Shown piece by piece: positions 11,422 through 24,353 of a DNA stretch of 64,000 bases. Position 1 is the stretch's first letter. The number at the start of each line of letters is the position of its first letter. This DNA comes from Benincasa hispida (lineage: Eukaryota > Streptophyta > Magnoliopsida > Cucurbitales > Cucurbitaceae): positions 40,482,219 through 40,546,218 of the forward strand of contig NC_052354.1 in assembly GCF_009727055.1 (NCBI RefSeq). The letters run 5' to 3'. The translations under genes and the position numbers were made by a program. Under the pieces are notes generated by a model. That model searched no databases, was not told where the DNA came from, and saw only the letters and a list, made by a program, of their open reading frames with translations.

Positions 11422-12516
11422 ATGGATCATTTTCATATATTGGGTGTTTCAAAAATGAGCAAAGAAGATCTATGTCTGGTAGACAGTGCAATTACACACA
11501 CAATACTTTCAAATAAAAAATATTTTTCCAAATTGACAATGTTGAAACCAAAAGTAAATACAATATCAGGTTCTACAAACTTGATCAAAGGTTTTGGAAA
11601 AGTAAATATTATTTTTTCTTGAGGAACAAAATTTACAATTGATAATGCATTGTTCTCTAGTCAATGAAAGATTATATTGGGAAAGTTGTCTGCTTTCTTA
11701 TAAGTTTGGAATATATACATCGTAGTGGTTATCATATTGAGATTGATAGTAAGAATAATGTGGAATATCTATATATTATGTCTACTGTCTCAAATGAAAA
11801 ATGTATATTGAGAAAGTTGTCTACTTTATCTTCTGGATTGTATCATAATTATATACATGCAATTGAAACATATGCAACAATGAACCTGAAGTTCATGAAT
11901 CCAGACATATTTACAATTTGGCATGACCGATTGGGTCATCCAAGATCTATAATGATGAGGAGAATTATTGAGAATTCAAATGGACACCAATTGAAGAACA
12001 AGAAGATTATTCAATTTAATGAATTATCATATGATTCTTGCTCTCAAAACAAATTAATAATTAGACCATCACTAGCTAAAGTGGAGACTGAATCACTTGC
12101 ATTTTTAGAACGAATTCATGCTGATATATGTGAACCTATTAACCCTCCAAGTGGACCATTTAGATATTTTATGGTATAATAGATGCATCCAGTAGATGGT
12201 TACATGTGTGCTTATTATCAAATCAAAATCTTTCATTTTGCAAGATTACTTGCTCAAATAATTAACTTAAGAGCACAATTTCCTGATTATACAATTAAGA
12301 CCATTCGTCTTGATAATGCTGGTGAATTTATATCCCAAGCTTTTGAAAATTATTGTATGTTAATTGGGATAAGTGTTGGACGTTTTGTAGCTCATGTTCA
12401 TACACAAAATGATTTAGCAGAATCATTTATAAAACATTTGCAATTAATTGCAAGACCATTACTTATGAGAGTTAAGCTTCCTTCATCTGTATGGGGACAT
12501 GCTATTTTGCATGCAG
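11422..12516 (+). pseudogene. Element G protease and first part of integrase, pseudogene
   Basis: The protease region carries LVDSAITHTIL near 11480, the D-S-A form of the copia aspartic protease site. The integrase starts with WHDRLGHP near 11920 and a CSQNK remnant of the HHCC zinc site. Catalytic positions are visible as HADICEP, IRLDNAGEF and the Glu of AESFIKHLQ, i.e. a D-D-E set. Reading is broken at 11620 (TGA) and by tandem TAA TAG at 12177-12182. The frame ends at WGHAILHA where the solo LTR is inserted, and collinear protein resumes at about 14940. Confidence 0.8.
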
Positions 12517-14939
12517 TGTATAAATCCCGAACTCTATTTTTCCTACTTAAGTATGTTAATTAAGGTTAAGTATGAATTAATGTTATGTTGTAGGGTAAAG
12601 CTTACGAATGGTTAAAGAAGGAGGAAAAAATTCTTAGTATAGAAAATGAAGCTCTCAAGTAGCAAGGCATTTAAACACTTGATAAGAAAAAATTTGGCTA
12701 AGTGTGGAAGCTTAACGTTGAGAGCCTTGATGTGTTTGTGGGCTACGCATTAGCCAAGCCTCAGGAGAGGTTAGATGAGCAAGGATGTGCATGGCAGAAC
12801 AAGGAGGACTTAAACGCATGGTTGTGATTGCACGTTCGCTAGGCAAGAGCTGAGAGCAAGGGAAAGCTAGGCGATGGCGCACGATGTATTGAGTATGTGC
12901 GTTGGCCTTGAGAGCATGCGTCCGTATGTACCTTGTGTTGGTAAGTTCTAAAGAAAAGGAACCATATGTTGGTAATTAAGGGAAGTTCTCAGCTTAATCA
13001 CCCTCTATAGTGGGGCAGCTGTCGAGATTAAGGGAATTAATCCCACTTAGTGGGCTAGCTGGCACAATGGCCTTAAGTTGAAGTAATGAAGTATTGGCTA
13101 TATAAAGGAGGGCCTCAGTTCAAGGGGTCAGTTTGAGCAAACTACTCATGCTATTGAGGTGATTCTAAATCCATTTGAACGAATATTGAGTGTAGTTAAA
13201 GCTTCAGGGCTGTCGAAAGGAATCTTCTAAGGATTCAAGTTGAAATATGAGGAAATCTTCAAGAAGATCAGGTTCTCGGATAAATATGGTCCAACGATGA
13301 AAATTGAAGGTTTTTTGCCAGATCACGAGGAATTTAGAGCTCAAATTTTAATGTAAGCAAGTTAAGAAATTTTTTTAACAAGTTTGTAGAAGGAACTTTT
13401 CCAAGATAAGATCTGGAAAATAAGTTATTTGAGCTCAAAGATGAATATGGAATTTGGTTTGAATAAGCAAGTAGCTGCTTAGGATGAGCAAGCAAGCAGC
13501 TTGAACGACCATCTGTTGGTGCTGCGGACATGTGCGCGAAGAGCTAAGTTGCGTGCTAGGGGATGTGTTAGGTTGTGTGGTAATTTGCGCATGAGGTTGT
13601 GCAAGAAGGCGCATGAGGTGTTGAACACAAGAGTTGTGCGGAGTGTGCGAAGGCGTGCGATAGAAGCGCCTAGGACTTGTGTTGGCACATGGGTGATGTT
13701 TAATGGCCGCATTGTTAGCCCTAGCAACCAAGAATTTTCTTAAGTGTTGAACGTATAGGAAGGTATGCATTAAGCTAGAAAGAGATGTTTTTAATTAAAC
13801 AATAAGCTTCTTTATGAGAGATGGTCTCACAAGGACACCAATGGAATGAGCTAAGCATGTTTATCATTTCCACAGGGCTAACACAAATAGGAGAAGCCTA
13901 TCAACCCTAGGAAGAATGCCCCAGGGTGTGAGTGACAAACTAAATGTTTCTTAAAATATTCAGTAAACGCATGATTTATTCAAAAGAATAGTTTTCATGC
14001 TAGTTTTAATGTAAAGTATGTTAAAATGATAAATACCAAGCAAACTAAGTTTTAAAAGGCTACTAACGCATGTTAGGTTTAAAAGAAAGTTTATGAAAGC
14101 ATGTTCAAGTATTTATATACTTTATGATACAAGCATGCGTTGGAAGTTCATGGCTATGTATTAAAAATCTTTAAGCATACGTTTTCTGTTACTATGCTTT
14201 ATGTATACATGTTTTATGAGTAAGTCTTATAATGAACCCGATACTGAAGGAAAGTAAGATTGAGAAGGTATCCAGGCCATAGTACCTAAGATATGATACC
14301 ACGTGCACGTAGGTAGAGTAGATGTTAGTAGTGTTGAGGTTACTCCACACCAAGGATGGCCGTTGAGGGATTGAGCAAAAAGGTTCTCTCTCAACTAAGG
14401 ATACAGGTGTTTAATGTTTAATAGCAGTTTCATGTTTTAAAGTTTTAAGTACGTGTTTGCTTAGTAAATTTTATATTTAAAGCATGACGCTTATGATTAT
14501 TTGGTCATTCACCGGGCTAGTAGCTCACTCGTTTTAAATATTTTCTCCTCCCTAGGTAGTGGTCAATTCCCCAAAAGTTAACTGCACTATTGCTCTGCCA
14601 CTTAAAGACTCCAGTTAAAGATCAAGGAAAAGAGAAGTTTTAGGTGTTTACTAGTAAATGTTTGTACATATATGTATTCATGTTAGGGGCTAATATCTAG
14701 TGTTGGAACCCACTGAACTTTGTTTATGTATGTATAATGTAATTATATTGTTGTTGAACCCCGGAGGATGTATAAGTTGTTTAAAGTTCTAAATGCTTAT
14801 AGAATGTTAAATAGTATTTCCAGGATTTTCTAAGCAGGTTAAGGAAGTCAGTTAGGCAGTAAGTGCCATAAAGGGTTGGTAACTACTGCCATCACATTCT
14901 CTTCCAAATTAAGAGGGTAATCTAGGAGGGGGTATGACA
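12517..14939 (+). mobile_element. Solo LTR (about 2.4 kb, Ty3/gypsy-like) inserted in element G integrase
   Basis: It starts TGTATAAATCCCGAAC and ends GGGGGTATGACA (TG...CA). It separates two collinear halves of the integrase (WGHAILHA before, LVRIRPVAYHNYS after). A TATATAAAG box lies at 13099. No interior genes or second LTR are present. ORFs on both strands at 13.3-13.8 kb come from a GC-richer patch and look like nothing known. The flanking pentamers (TGCAG and CAACG) do not match, so boundaries may be off by a few bases. The gypsy call rests only on LTR style. Confidence 0.7.
13099..13106 (+). promoter_or_regulatory. TATA box of the nested solo LTR
   Basis: TATATAAA followed by GGAGGGCCTCAG, about 580 bp into the LTR. 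Activity is inferred. Confidence 0.5.
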
Positions 14940-17390
14940 CAACGTCACTTGTACGCATTAGGCCAGTAGCTTATCATAATTACTCGTCATTACAATTAGT
15001 TTATGGTCATGAGCTAAATATTTCTCATCTAAGAATATTTGGGTGTGCAGTATATGTTCCAATTGCTCCATCACAATGCACTAAGATGGGTCCTCAAAGG
15101 AGGTTAGGAATATATGTTGGATATGATTCTCCATCAATTATTAAATATCTTGAACCCTTGACAGAAGATGTATTTACTGTACAATTTACTGTTTATCATT
15201 TTAATGAGATAATTTTTTCAACATTAAGGGGAGGAATTAAGAATTTGGAAAAAGAAATTACATGAAATGCATCGTTATTGTCTCATTTAGATCCCCATAC
15301 AGATCAATGTGAACTTAAAGTTCAGAAAATAATTCATTTGCAAAATATAGAAAATCAATTACCAGAGGCATTTATAGATGCAAAGAAAGTAACTAAGTCA
15401 CATATACCAGTTGCAAATGTTCCATCAAAAATTAATATCCCAACACAATAAGTTGTCACTAATAAGTCTAGAACATGGCAGAAACGTGGAAGACCAGTGG
15501 GTTCTAAAGGCAACAATCCTCGAAAACGAAAAATAATTAATAGTGAAAAATACTTGGTTGAGAATGTAAATACCCATGAGGAAATCCTTGACATGACTAG
15601 TGAGAAAGGTGAAATATCTAAAGATAATAACGAAATTTCAATAAACTATTTCATGACAAGAAAAAGATGAAATCGAACTAATGTAATTATTCACAATATT
15701 TTTGTGTATAATGTTGCTCTTGAAATTATATCTGAAAATGAGGACCTTGAACCAAAATCTGTTGAAGAATATCAACATAGAAAAGATTGGCTTCAGTGGA
15801 AAGAAACAATCGAGGCAAAATTAAACTCACTTACAAAACGGCAGGTTTCTGGACCAGTAATCTGAACAACAGAAGGTGTCAAACCTGTGGGATACAATTG
15901 GGTATTTGTGAGAAAAAGAAATGAAAATAATGAGGTCACAAGATACAAAGCAAGACTAGTTGCACAGAGTTTTTCACAAAAACCTAGTATTAATTATGAG
16001 GAGACATATTCTTCAGTGGTGGATGCAATTACACTAAGATATTTAATTGATTTGATTGTGTATGCAAGTTTGGATATGCAACTTATGGATGTAACCACAA
16101 CATATTTATATGGATCTCTTGATAATGATATTTATATGAGAATTCTATAAGAATTTAAGGTACTTGAAATATATACATCAAATTCTTGGGAATGGTATTT
16201 AATAAAATTATAGAGATCACTATATGGATTGAAAAAAATCAGGACAAACATGGTACAATCGCCTGAGTAATAAATCCAATATGTCCGTGTGTTTTTATAA
16301 AGAAATCACAATCAAGATTTGCTATTATAATTGTATATGTTAATGAGTTGAATATAATCGAAACTCATGAAGAGCTTTCAAAGGCAATAGAATATCTTGA
16401 TAAAGAATTTAAGATGAAAAGATCTCAAAAAAATAAAATTTTACTTTCGTTTGCAAATTGAGCATTTAGCAAATGGAATATTTATTCATCAGTCAGCTTA
16501 AACAGGAAAAATTTTGAAAATATTTTATATGGACAAAGCACATCCATTAAATATTCCAATGGAAGTCCATTCATTGGATAGAAAGAAAGATATACTTCAA
16601 CCTTGAGAAGATAATGAAGAATTTGGTCCTAAAGTACCATATCTTAGTGCAATTGGTGCACTTATATATCTTGCTAATAGTACAAAACCAGATATTGCAT
16701 TTTCAGTATTTATATTAGCTAGATATAGTTCTTCTCCTACAAAAAGACATTGGAACAGAATTAAGCATATACTCCATTATCTCCGAGGAACAATCGATAT
16801 GAGTTTTTTTTTATTCAAATAAATCAAATTTTGATCTAGTTGGTTATGCATATTCTAGATATTTATCTGATCCACATAAAGCTAGATCTCAAACAGATTA
16901 TCTGTTCACTTGTGGAGGAACTGTTATATTATGGTGATCAGTGAAATAGACCATAACGGTCACTTCCTCAAATCATGGTGAAATTCTTACAATTCACGAG
17001 GTTAGTCAAGAATGTGTATGGCTAAGGTCAATGACTTAGCACATTCCTGAAACGTCTGGCTTGTCTTCTAATAAAAATCTTCCAATAATATTATACGAAG
17101 ACAACACAGCTTGCATAGCCCAAATCAAAGGAGGAGGATATATTAAAGGAAATAGAATAAAGCATATTTCACCGAAGCTTTTCTACACTCATGATCTTGA
17201 AGAAAATGGTGACATCACTGTACAACAAATTTGTTCAAAGGATAACCTGACAAACTTATTTACAAAGGCTTACCAACCACAACTTTTGAAAAATTGGTGC
17301 ATAACATTGGAATGCGACGACTTAGAGATCTTAAGTGATGTTTTCATGAGAGGGAGTAAATGTATTGTGTTCTTTAAGAGTATGTATATA
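14940..17390 (+). pseudogene. Element G integrase end, reverse transcriptase and RNase H, pseudogene
   Basis: The integrase tail (LVYGHELNISHLRIFGCAVY) lies near 14990-15055. The reverse transcriptase starts near 15890 (GYNWVFVRKRNE, ARLVAQSFSQKP). The usual YVDD catalytic box near 16335 reads YVNE, so one or both metal-binding Asp are lost. The connection (YLSAIGALIYLANSTKPDIAF) is near 16640. The RNase H end (NLPIILYEDNTACIAQIKGG, then DNLTNLFTKA) is at 17061-17390. Several stops and shifts divide these blocks. Residue identities are seen directly. Loss of activity is inferred. Confidence 0.82.
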
Positions 17391-17492
17391 TGAAATATTT
17401 ACTTTTTTTCCTTCACTAGGGTTTTTTTCTCATTGGGTTTTTCTTAATAAGGTTTTAACAACACATATTTCATATATATATGTGTGTGTGCG

Positions 17493-17506
17493 CATCTAAG
17501 GGGGAG
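17493..17506 (+). other. Polypurine tract of element G
   Basis: CTAAGGGGGAGTA directly before the 3' LTR, the plus-strand priming site position. Confidence 0.75.
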
Positions 17507-17816
17507 TATTATAAATATCATAAAAATAGATGTCCAATGTTTAGTGTCCTAAAAGTCATGTATTATTTTTCATGTTGTCCATGTGGCTTGTAATAATTCA
17601 TGTTTGGTGTCCATGTAAGTCCACATCCTATTTGTCATTTTGCCTATAAATAGTGGCATTTGGTGAATCTTAAAATTATGCACATTCGTGAGAATAAAAA
17701 GAAAATTTCATATATTTCCTATTTACATAAAATCATATTTTCTATTTCTATTATTCCTATTTTCATAAAATTATAGTTTTAGTTAGGTTTAATTTAGTTA
17801 TTTATGAGTTTGTTTA

Positions 17817-17862
<46 letters not shown>

Positions 17863-17912
17863 ATATTTTCTTCATGTCAATTGTGTTCTATTGTGCTCTT
17901 CAATTTCACAAC
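17507..17912 (+). repeat. 3' LTR of element G
   Basis: The start matches the 5' remnant at 10013 and the end matches 10120-10132. It contains GCCTATAAATAGTGGC (TATA box near 17642) and an ATT microsatellite at 17821-17863. Confidence 0.75.
17821..17863. repeat. ATT microsatellite
   Basis: About 14 uninterrupted ATT units inside the 3' LTR of element G. Confidence 0.95.
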
Positions 17913-18139
17913 AATTTTATCACTCTCATGTATTTTCTAGAGTGTTATCTAACTTAACTATATGTATACGATATAACCCATCCAAATAGTTTTTATTTTA
18001 ATTTTAACAAAATACACCAAAATTAAAGAATCACCTTTACTCTTTAATTACCCCAACATACACATACATTGCCATATGAACTGTTCCTATTGAATATAGT
18101 TTTTTTTATAATAAAAAAAAAAAAAAAAAGGAAAATACA

Positions 18140-19290
18140 GTGTTTTGGTGAAGTGCCCAATGCCATGATTAAGAATCCAAATTTTGGCACCTGATGGCCG
18201 ATATTTTCCTATGGGATAAAAATCATAATACTCAATCTCAAGAACATTTTAACATAATTGTAAGGAATAATCAAGTTAGAGGATCTAAGCATGAATGATA
18301 ATTAAAAACTCTAGAGTTAGAATTATCTAAAATTTAGATCATAACCTGCAAAGAGATGTGGTTTGTGCCAGCTTTAATTATGCAACTCAGTTTAGAATGG
18401 ACAGATCTTGCTATTAAATGGGAGAATAGGAGGCTAGAGAAACATAGCATTTTGGGGACCATAACCATGTATTTATTATAAGTTGAGCTTAGGGTTCTCA
18501 TAATTTCTAGGATCAATGTAATCGCTTCTATTCAGTAGGTCACACTTCTATATGAAAAGTTGGTCCATAATCAATATCACACAATATGACCATTAAATAG
18601 CCGAAATATAATTGTTATTTAATTTGTTACCCAAGTATGAATTAACTATTAAATTAATTCCAACATTTCTACCATCCTTACGTCCTCACAAACCTAACAC
18701 ATGACCTTTTGGCATGTTTTGTCCTCACTCACATGCTTCCTACCTAGAAAAATTCTTAGAAGTTAACCTGACCATAGAATTGATCCAAGCCAAGCACACT
18801 TAACTTTTGAGTTCGTCATCAGAGAAGGTACACCTCATTGGTATAGATAGTAACTATCAATTCTCTTAAGGCTTTCTTAACATATACTTTCATATCCTCA
18901 AGATCCCTCTTATTTGGATGTAATCTTGGTTCATTCATGTACCCCCCTCCTCTACTCGAGCGTTATATGCTCACCAGTTTCCACACATTGATTCATCAAC
19001 ATATCACATCTTATTGGGAGAGATACCTCTCTGATACTATCTTAGATACACATGTGGTTTCCTCTCAAATCAAATTGGCAATGACTTAACGATTGAAGAA
19101 AACATAAAACTGACGTACCTGAGCTTGAGATATTATATGTGGAAATTGGGATGAAGCATGAAACGAATCTCTTATCTTGAAGCTGATAGTATAAGTTTTA
19201 TCCCAATTGAGTAAGAGTCCAAGTTGATACAATCACACTTTAGTCACACACACGATATGATCATATAATCTAACAAACTCTCCCAATATT
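18140..19290 (-). repeat. Dispersed repeat, possible solo LTR, inverse relative of 745-1150
   Basis: On the minus strand a TTGGGAGAG purine tract (about 19280) is followed by TTTGTTAGATTATATGATC, suggesting a copia-style PPT and LTR start. The block around 18660-18970 aligns with 745-1150 in inverse orientation. The far boundary near 18140 is uncertain and no coding sequence is seen. Confidence 0.4.
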
Positions 19291-21150
19291 TTCTACACAT
19301 ATATTTTCAAACATTTTTGACATAATTTATGGTGATGTTTCGCCACATTAAATCATATCCTATGGTAGTAAATGAAAGAGGCCAAAGGAAACCAGCCTAG
19401 CCATAGTCTAGGGCTTGGGTGGTGATGAACTTTTTGAATTATTATTATTCATTTGTTTGGTACCTAGCTATATTATTATTATTATTATTATCAATGTCGA
19501 TTTCATGTGGGGTTTTGCATTTAATGCCACACGTGCGTGGCCTTTCTTTCAATTTTTCAAAAGGATTTTGTGTCGATGATTGGGAACATATATATGGCTG
19601 TTCTTTTCTTTCTTTAAATTCTTCTCTTTTTTTCCCTCCTCATTTTATTTTTCTCTACGTTTTTTTTTAACTTGAATTATTATTGTAGGTCATCCCTCCA
19701 ATGGCGACCTTGGTGTGTTCACACTCTTTTCAACCATTTTCAAATTTACCTTTTTGGTTTCTTCCTCATTATTTATTTATTCATTTATTTATTTCAAATA
19801 TTAAATGGGTCAAATAGATTATATTTACTTATTTAATTTACATATTGGATTGGTATAACTTTAAATAAAAAAATCAAGAATATATCGAGTACATGCATTT
19901 GTGAATATTTTAAGTTAAGCATTGTGAGTTTATTGATCTTATAAACTACGACGATAGTTACAATTTATGTACATAAACTAGTTAAATACATGATTCACCA
20001 GCTTTATTTCCTTTAAATAATCCAAACTAGCTAATGCACAATCAAGATTTCTAACTTCATGATTTCTAAATTAATATTTATATATTAAAATTATGGGTCA
20101 AACATTCACTAAAAGTTCAATTCATGAGAGTATTAGAATAGTTTGTTTAGTATATATTTTAAAGTCTTCTTTCAATTAGGAATACTTTAGATCATTCAAT
20201 GCTTAAATAATCAAATTCGAGCAAAACTCAATGAATAAGACTTTGATTATCTTCATACTTTAATAAAAATTGATAAAAAGAAATTAACATATAGTTTAAT
20301 CTAACCATAATTAAAAAAAAAAAATAGCAAGTCACACTTAATTTTTAAAAATAAAGAATTCTACAAAAGAAACATTATTAAATGGATTATAGTGAACAAA
20401 CCCAGCTTTCAAAAGTTATAGAAAAGGAAATTAATAGAATGATTAAACAAAACAATTCAACTTTCATATATATACTACCAAGGTGTTTATCCATTTAAGG
20501 AATGTATAATTATTAGAAATGGAAATTACATCACCAAGTTCATTTATTCTTTTTTTTCTTTTTTTGTTCAATCTTTTTTTTTTTTTAATTTCCTCCCATG
20601 AGGAAAAAAAACAAAAAGAAATAAAAGAAAAGAAGATATCATGTTTATCTAAAATTCTTCTCTTGTTTGGAATGAAAATGAAAACTTAGACTTCCCACTC
20701 ACTCAAGGACTTTTAATTTGTTATTACAAAGAGAACAAAAAGATGGATGTGGATGGGGTGCCCTCACCAACCCTACCATGGGAAGCCACGTGGGATGGGG
20801 TTTGGATGTTGTGAACTGGGTCCCATCTTAGTCAACAAGTCAAAATCAATTCATGATTGAACATCAACGGCTGAGATGGTGCCATGTCATAGAGCTTTTG
20901 AAATTGTGTGGCACAATATGATTGGGTGCATGTGAGGTTTGTGGAGGATACTAGGTATTTCATCCCTTTGGACTTGATTAACTTATAAGGTGAGGCAGCT
21001 GGTTTTTTCTGTCATCTTGCTTATTTTATTTTATTTTTAATGTTGAACTTTTCAAAAAAGAAGATGAGGGGAAGAAAAAGATGACATGAGGAAGGGAGGA
21101 CAAGAAATTAAAGCCCTTTTTTCAAAAATGTGTTTTTAATATATATTTTT
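19291..21150. other. Non-coding intergenic stretch
   Basis: No gene recognised. A perfect palindromic G-box, CCACGTGG, lies at 20786-20793, and another CACGTG at 19530-19535 inside GCCACACGTGCGTGGC. Neither is next to an identifiable transcription unit. The 83-codon ORF at 19419-19670 is low-complexity and hydrophobic from TTA/TTT runs. Confidence 0.4.
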
Positions 21151-21239
21151 ATTTGAGTGTAATGACCGATGTGCACACGCTTCAACTATACTCATGAGTC
21201 TACACACATGATCTTGACTACTATGAATATTGACTCGAA

Positions 21240-22625
21240 AGAGGTATTTGACTCACCATTATGAGTCGAGTTGAGTTGTAAAAATTATTGACTCGATGTT
21301 TGGTCTATCAATTTTAAATGTTGATAGAGTTGAGTTTGTTACTTTAAAAAACTCACCCCAACTCAATCCAACTCTCCCTCCCTTCAATGTTTTCAATGAC
21401 TCCACTCGTCACTCATCACTAACAACTACCCCTACCACAATCCGACGACATACTCTAGCGACTAATTCCGACAAATCACCTTCACGCAGCCAACTCAGGC
21501 GATCAATTCATACTCTGACAACCACACCTTTGACGACAACTCGGATGAAGACCACCTCAAATGATCAACTTCAATAACAACCACCTTTGATAACCAACAC
21601 AAACGTTGGCCACCTCAAACGACAACTCTAGTGAAGACCACATTTAATGATCAACTCTAGCAACATCCACCTCTAGCGACCAAATCCGACGATCACCTCG
21701 AGTGGCCAAGTCCAACCACCAAGTCAACATTCATCCCAATGACTAACTCTAACAACCAATTAGATCGATCATATACTAAAAGGGAAAAAAAAAAACAAAA
21801 ACAAAAAAGCTCAGCTGGTGAAAGCATTTTTAAATACAAATTTGAAATTATTAGTTTAAAGTGTTCAATAGTCATTATTTATAGTAATTTGACATTAAAA
21901 GATTGTGTGAGGATGACCGAGTCATCCTTATAGACCTACTTGTCACAGACATCCAGAAGATTGACGGCTTCTTAATAGTCCCACCATAGTTTAGGAAGAG
22001 ACATTGTTTATGTTTACTTGGTAGCAGGACTGACTAGCTTAACTATCTTAATGAACAATAATTTTTTTATTCATAAAATCGGTTCATTGTTGGCCATGTT
22101 TATATATACATTTTTTTTAACATGTAAATAGAACATTGATGACAACCATAACTTTTGTTTATGTTCAACTCAAACGTTCGAAGAACCTTAAAGTATTTTG
22201 TAAGGGTTGTTGAATATATAATTGATAGTTTTTTTCTATATCAAGTGCAATAGTTACATGCAAGAAATTGTAAAATATACTTTTAAGTATTAAGTTCACA
22301 TCTCGAATTAGTGTTACAAGGGAAAGTATGTGTATAGCAGAATGGTGGAACAAAAAATTAATAACAACGTAACAACAAAAACAAGAAAACCAAAAAAAAT
22401 CATAAAATACATATTTTTTAAATTACAAAAAATTGCACCAATTATCCATAATTCAACTCAACTCAACCCTTTATTCCAAATATAGACATCCTAAACCAAT
22501 TCAACTCAATTTTGCACCTTAAGACAATTATTAACTCTGTTCAACTCTTCACCCTAAATATAAATAGTTATTATCAGCACAGGTTACCAACTCAACTCAA
22601 TCCAACTTCACACGCCAAATATACT
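21240..22625. repeat. Possible transposon with subterminal GAGTTGAGTT motifs
   Basis: The left side has repeated GAGTTGAGTT-type motifs (21268-21330). The right side has their complements (CAACTCAACTC near 22455, CAACTCAATT near 22500, ACTCAACTCAATCC near 22590). Between them, 21370-21730 is an imperfect array of short (T/C)GACAAC and ACCACCTC units. Clustered subterminal motifs at both ends are typical of hAT and CACTA non-autonomous elements. No termini or target duplication were fixed. The ORFs here are Thr/Ser-rich readings of the array. Confidence 0.35.
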
Positions 22626-24353
22626 AGAAGTTATTTTTCTCTCAAATCATTGTCATTTATGTCGATCTTTGTTGACCACTAAACCAACCTACAAATGGAG
22701 ATTAAAAGGAGAAATAATTTTCGTGCTAAATCTTTTAAGTTCTTAGAAGTTCAATTATTATAGAAATTAAATATGAGAAATGTGAAATGATAAAATAATG
22801 AAGTATAAATGTTGATGTATAACTATACAAGTAAACTAAAATAAAAATGTTCAGTTAATCATAATTCAACTTACATAAAGTATGTACTCATGATCGAGAG
22901 ATTCGAGATTGAAATTCTCCATTTACATATTATTGACAGAAAAAAATATAATATAAAATTAATGAAAAAAAATTCTCTTATTAAAATTAAATAGATAATT
23001 ATTAGATCCCATGGTTAAGAATATAAGAACATATTATACTAAATATAGGTAAAAATACTTTTTGGTCATAACAATTTGATACAATTTAAATTACATTGTT
23101 TTACATGTGTGACTAACATTAGCAACATGAATCAAACAAGCATTAACCTAATAAAAAGATCAAATAGACATCACATTATATATTTACTCAGATATCAAAA
23201 GTACCAACAAATATATATTTTACATAGTCATAACAAAACAAAATCAATTTTATGAAAAACTCCTTTCTGCTTCAAGATGACTAACAGCAGTAGAAATCCC
23301 CTTCATCTATTTTTTTTTTTTTTCAAATATCTAATTTATAAAACATATGAAACAAATTTACACAAATAAATCGAAAATGTATAAGGTCATTCCATGAATA
23401 TGCTTGTAGAATAAAAAAAATGTGTCCTTTTACTTCAAATCATAAACTTCAATATTTTACTCACATACGCCCAAAAAAAAATCGGATGGAGAAGAAGATA
23501 ACGAATATTTAGAAATATGCATAATAGAAATTAGATGAAGGATAAAAACATTACAAATATTATTTAAAAAAAAAAAATCCCTTGACATATTTACCCAACA
23601 TTAAACAGATTAAGATTACAAAGAAGCAAAAGTCAGAGTTAGAAGGGTTTTCTAATTCAATTTCCTTTACAAAATTATTTTTTTTTTTACGGTTTTTACA
23701 TTTAATAAAAAATTAAACCGACTTATTTATAATTATTACAGCCTATTACCTCCTAATAAATGTCTATCACGATCTATCACCAATAGACAATGACATTTTA
23801 CTATATTTAAAAACATTTTCATTTAAAACAATTATCCTAATTTTTTTTTAATTAAAATTTGGTCTCTGTAAGGAATTCAATTTCTTTATATGATTTTTTT
23901 TTCTTTTTCCTTTTTCCCTTTCTAATGTTTTTAACCAGAGATTACAAAATGGCTTGATCAATGACACTACTCACCCATGTTTTTTAAGACAACTGAAAAG
24001 AAATATGGGTATTAATCAAGAGCTCTAAGAATTCATTAACTATTTTTTATAATAAAACATTTCTTTGTGGGCGGAGGTAAGAGATAATATACATACTCAG
24101 CACAGCAAGTTTAGGTATGCCCTGCCACAAGAAAATGCAGGGAATTGAAATGTGACAAATTCAAAACAGTTACCAAAATTTGAAGGACAAAGCCTAAATT
24201 TGTCAAAAAAAAACAAAAAAATAAAAGAAGAAAAAGAAAAAGAAAAAGAAAAAGAAAAAAAAGAAAGATGATGAAAAAAGGACACCAAAATTAACTACCT
24301 ACACAACCAAACATTTTTCATCTATAATTATCATAACTCAATAGTTTAACAAT
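22626..24353. other. AT-rich non-coding stretch and probable PWP1 3' flank
   Basis: No coding region or repeat boundary identified. The last 250 bp or so (24100-24353) would hold the 3' UTR of the minus-strand PWP1 gene, and contains a polypurine run with repeated AAAAAG at about 24229-24265. Confidence 0.5.

Larger units (their letters stand above)
10013..17912 (+). mobile_element. Decayed copia element G with nested solo LTR
   Basis: The order 5' LTR remnant, gag, protease, integrase, reverse transcriptase, RNase H, purine tract and 3' LTR is that of Ty1/copia. The two LTR remnants share the same first 110 bp or so (ATAAATATCATAAAAATA, then GGTGTCCTAAAAG). Many stops and frameshifts break the polyprotein, and a 2.4-kb solo LTR sits in the integrase. 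No matching target duplication was found outside the LTRs. Confidence 0.85.

Noticed and set aside
13334..13770. Overlapping ORFs on both strands
   Set aside because: They lie in the nested solo LTR, in a GC-richer patch. Several frames are open at once and none resembles a protein family.
20786..20793. G-box as promoter of a hidden gene
   Set aside because: The motif is perfect, but no transcription unit could be found within reach on either strand.
21296..21577. Thr/Ser-rich 93-aa ORF
   Set aside because: It is a reading of the degenerate GACAAC/ACCACC array.
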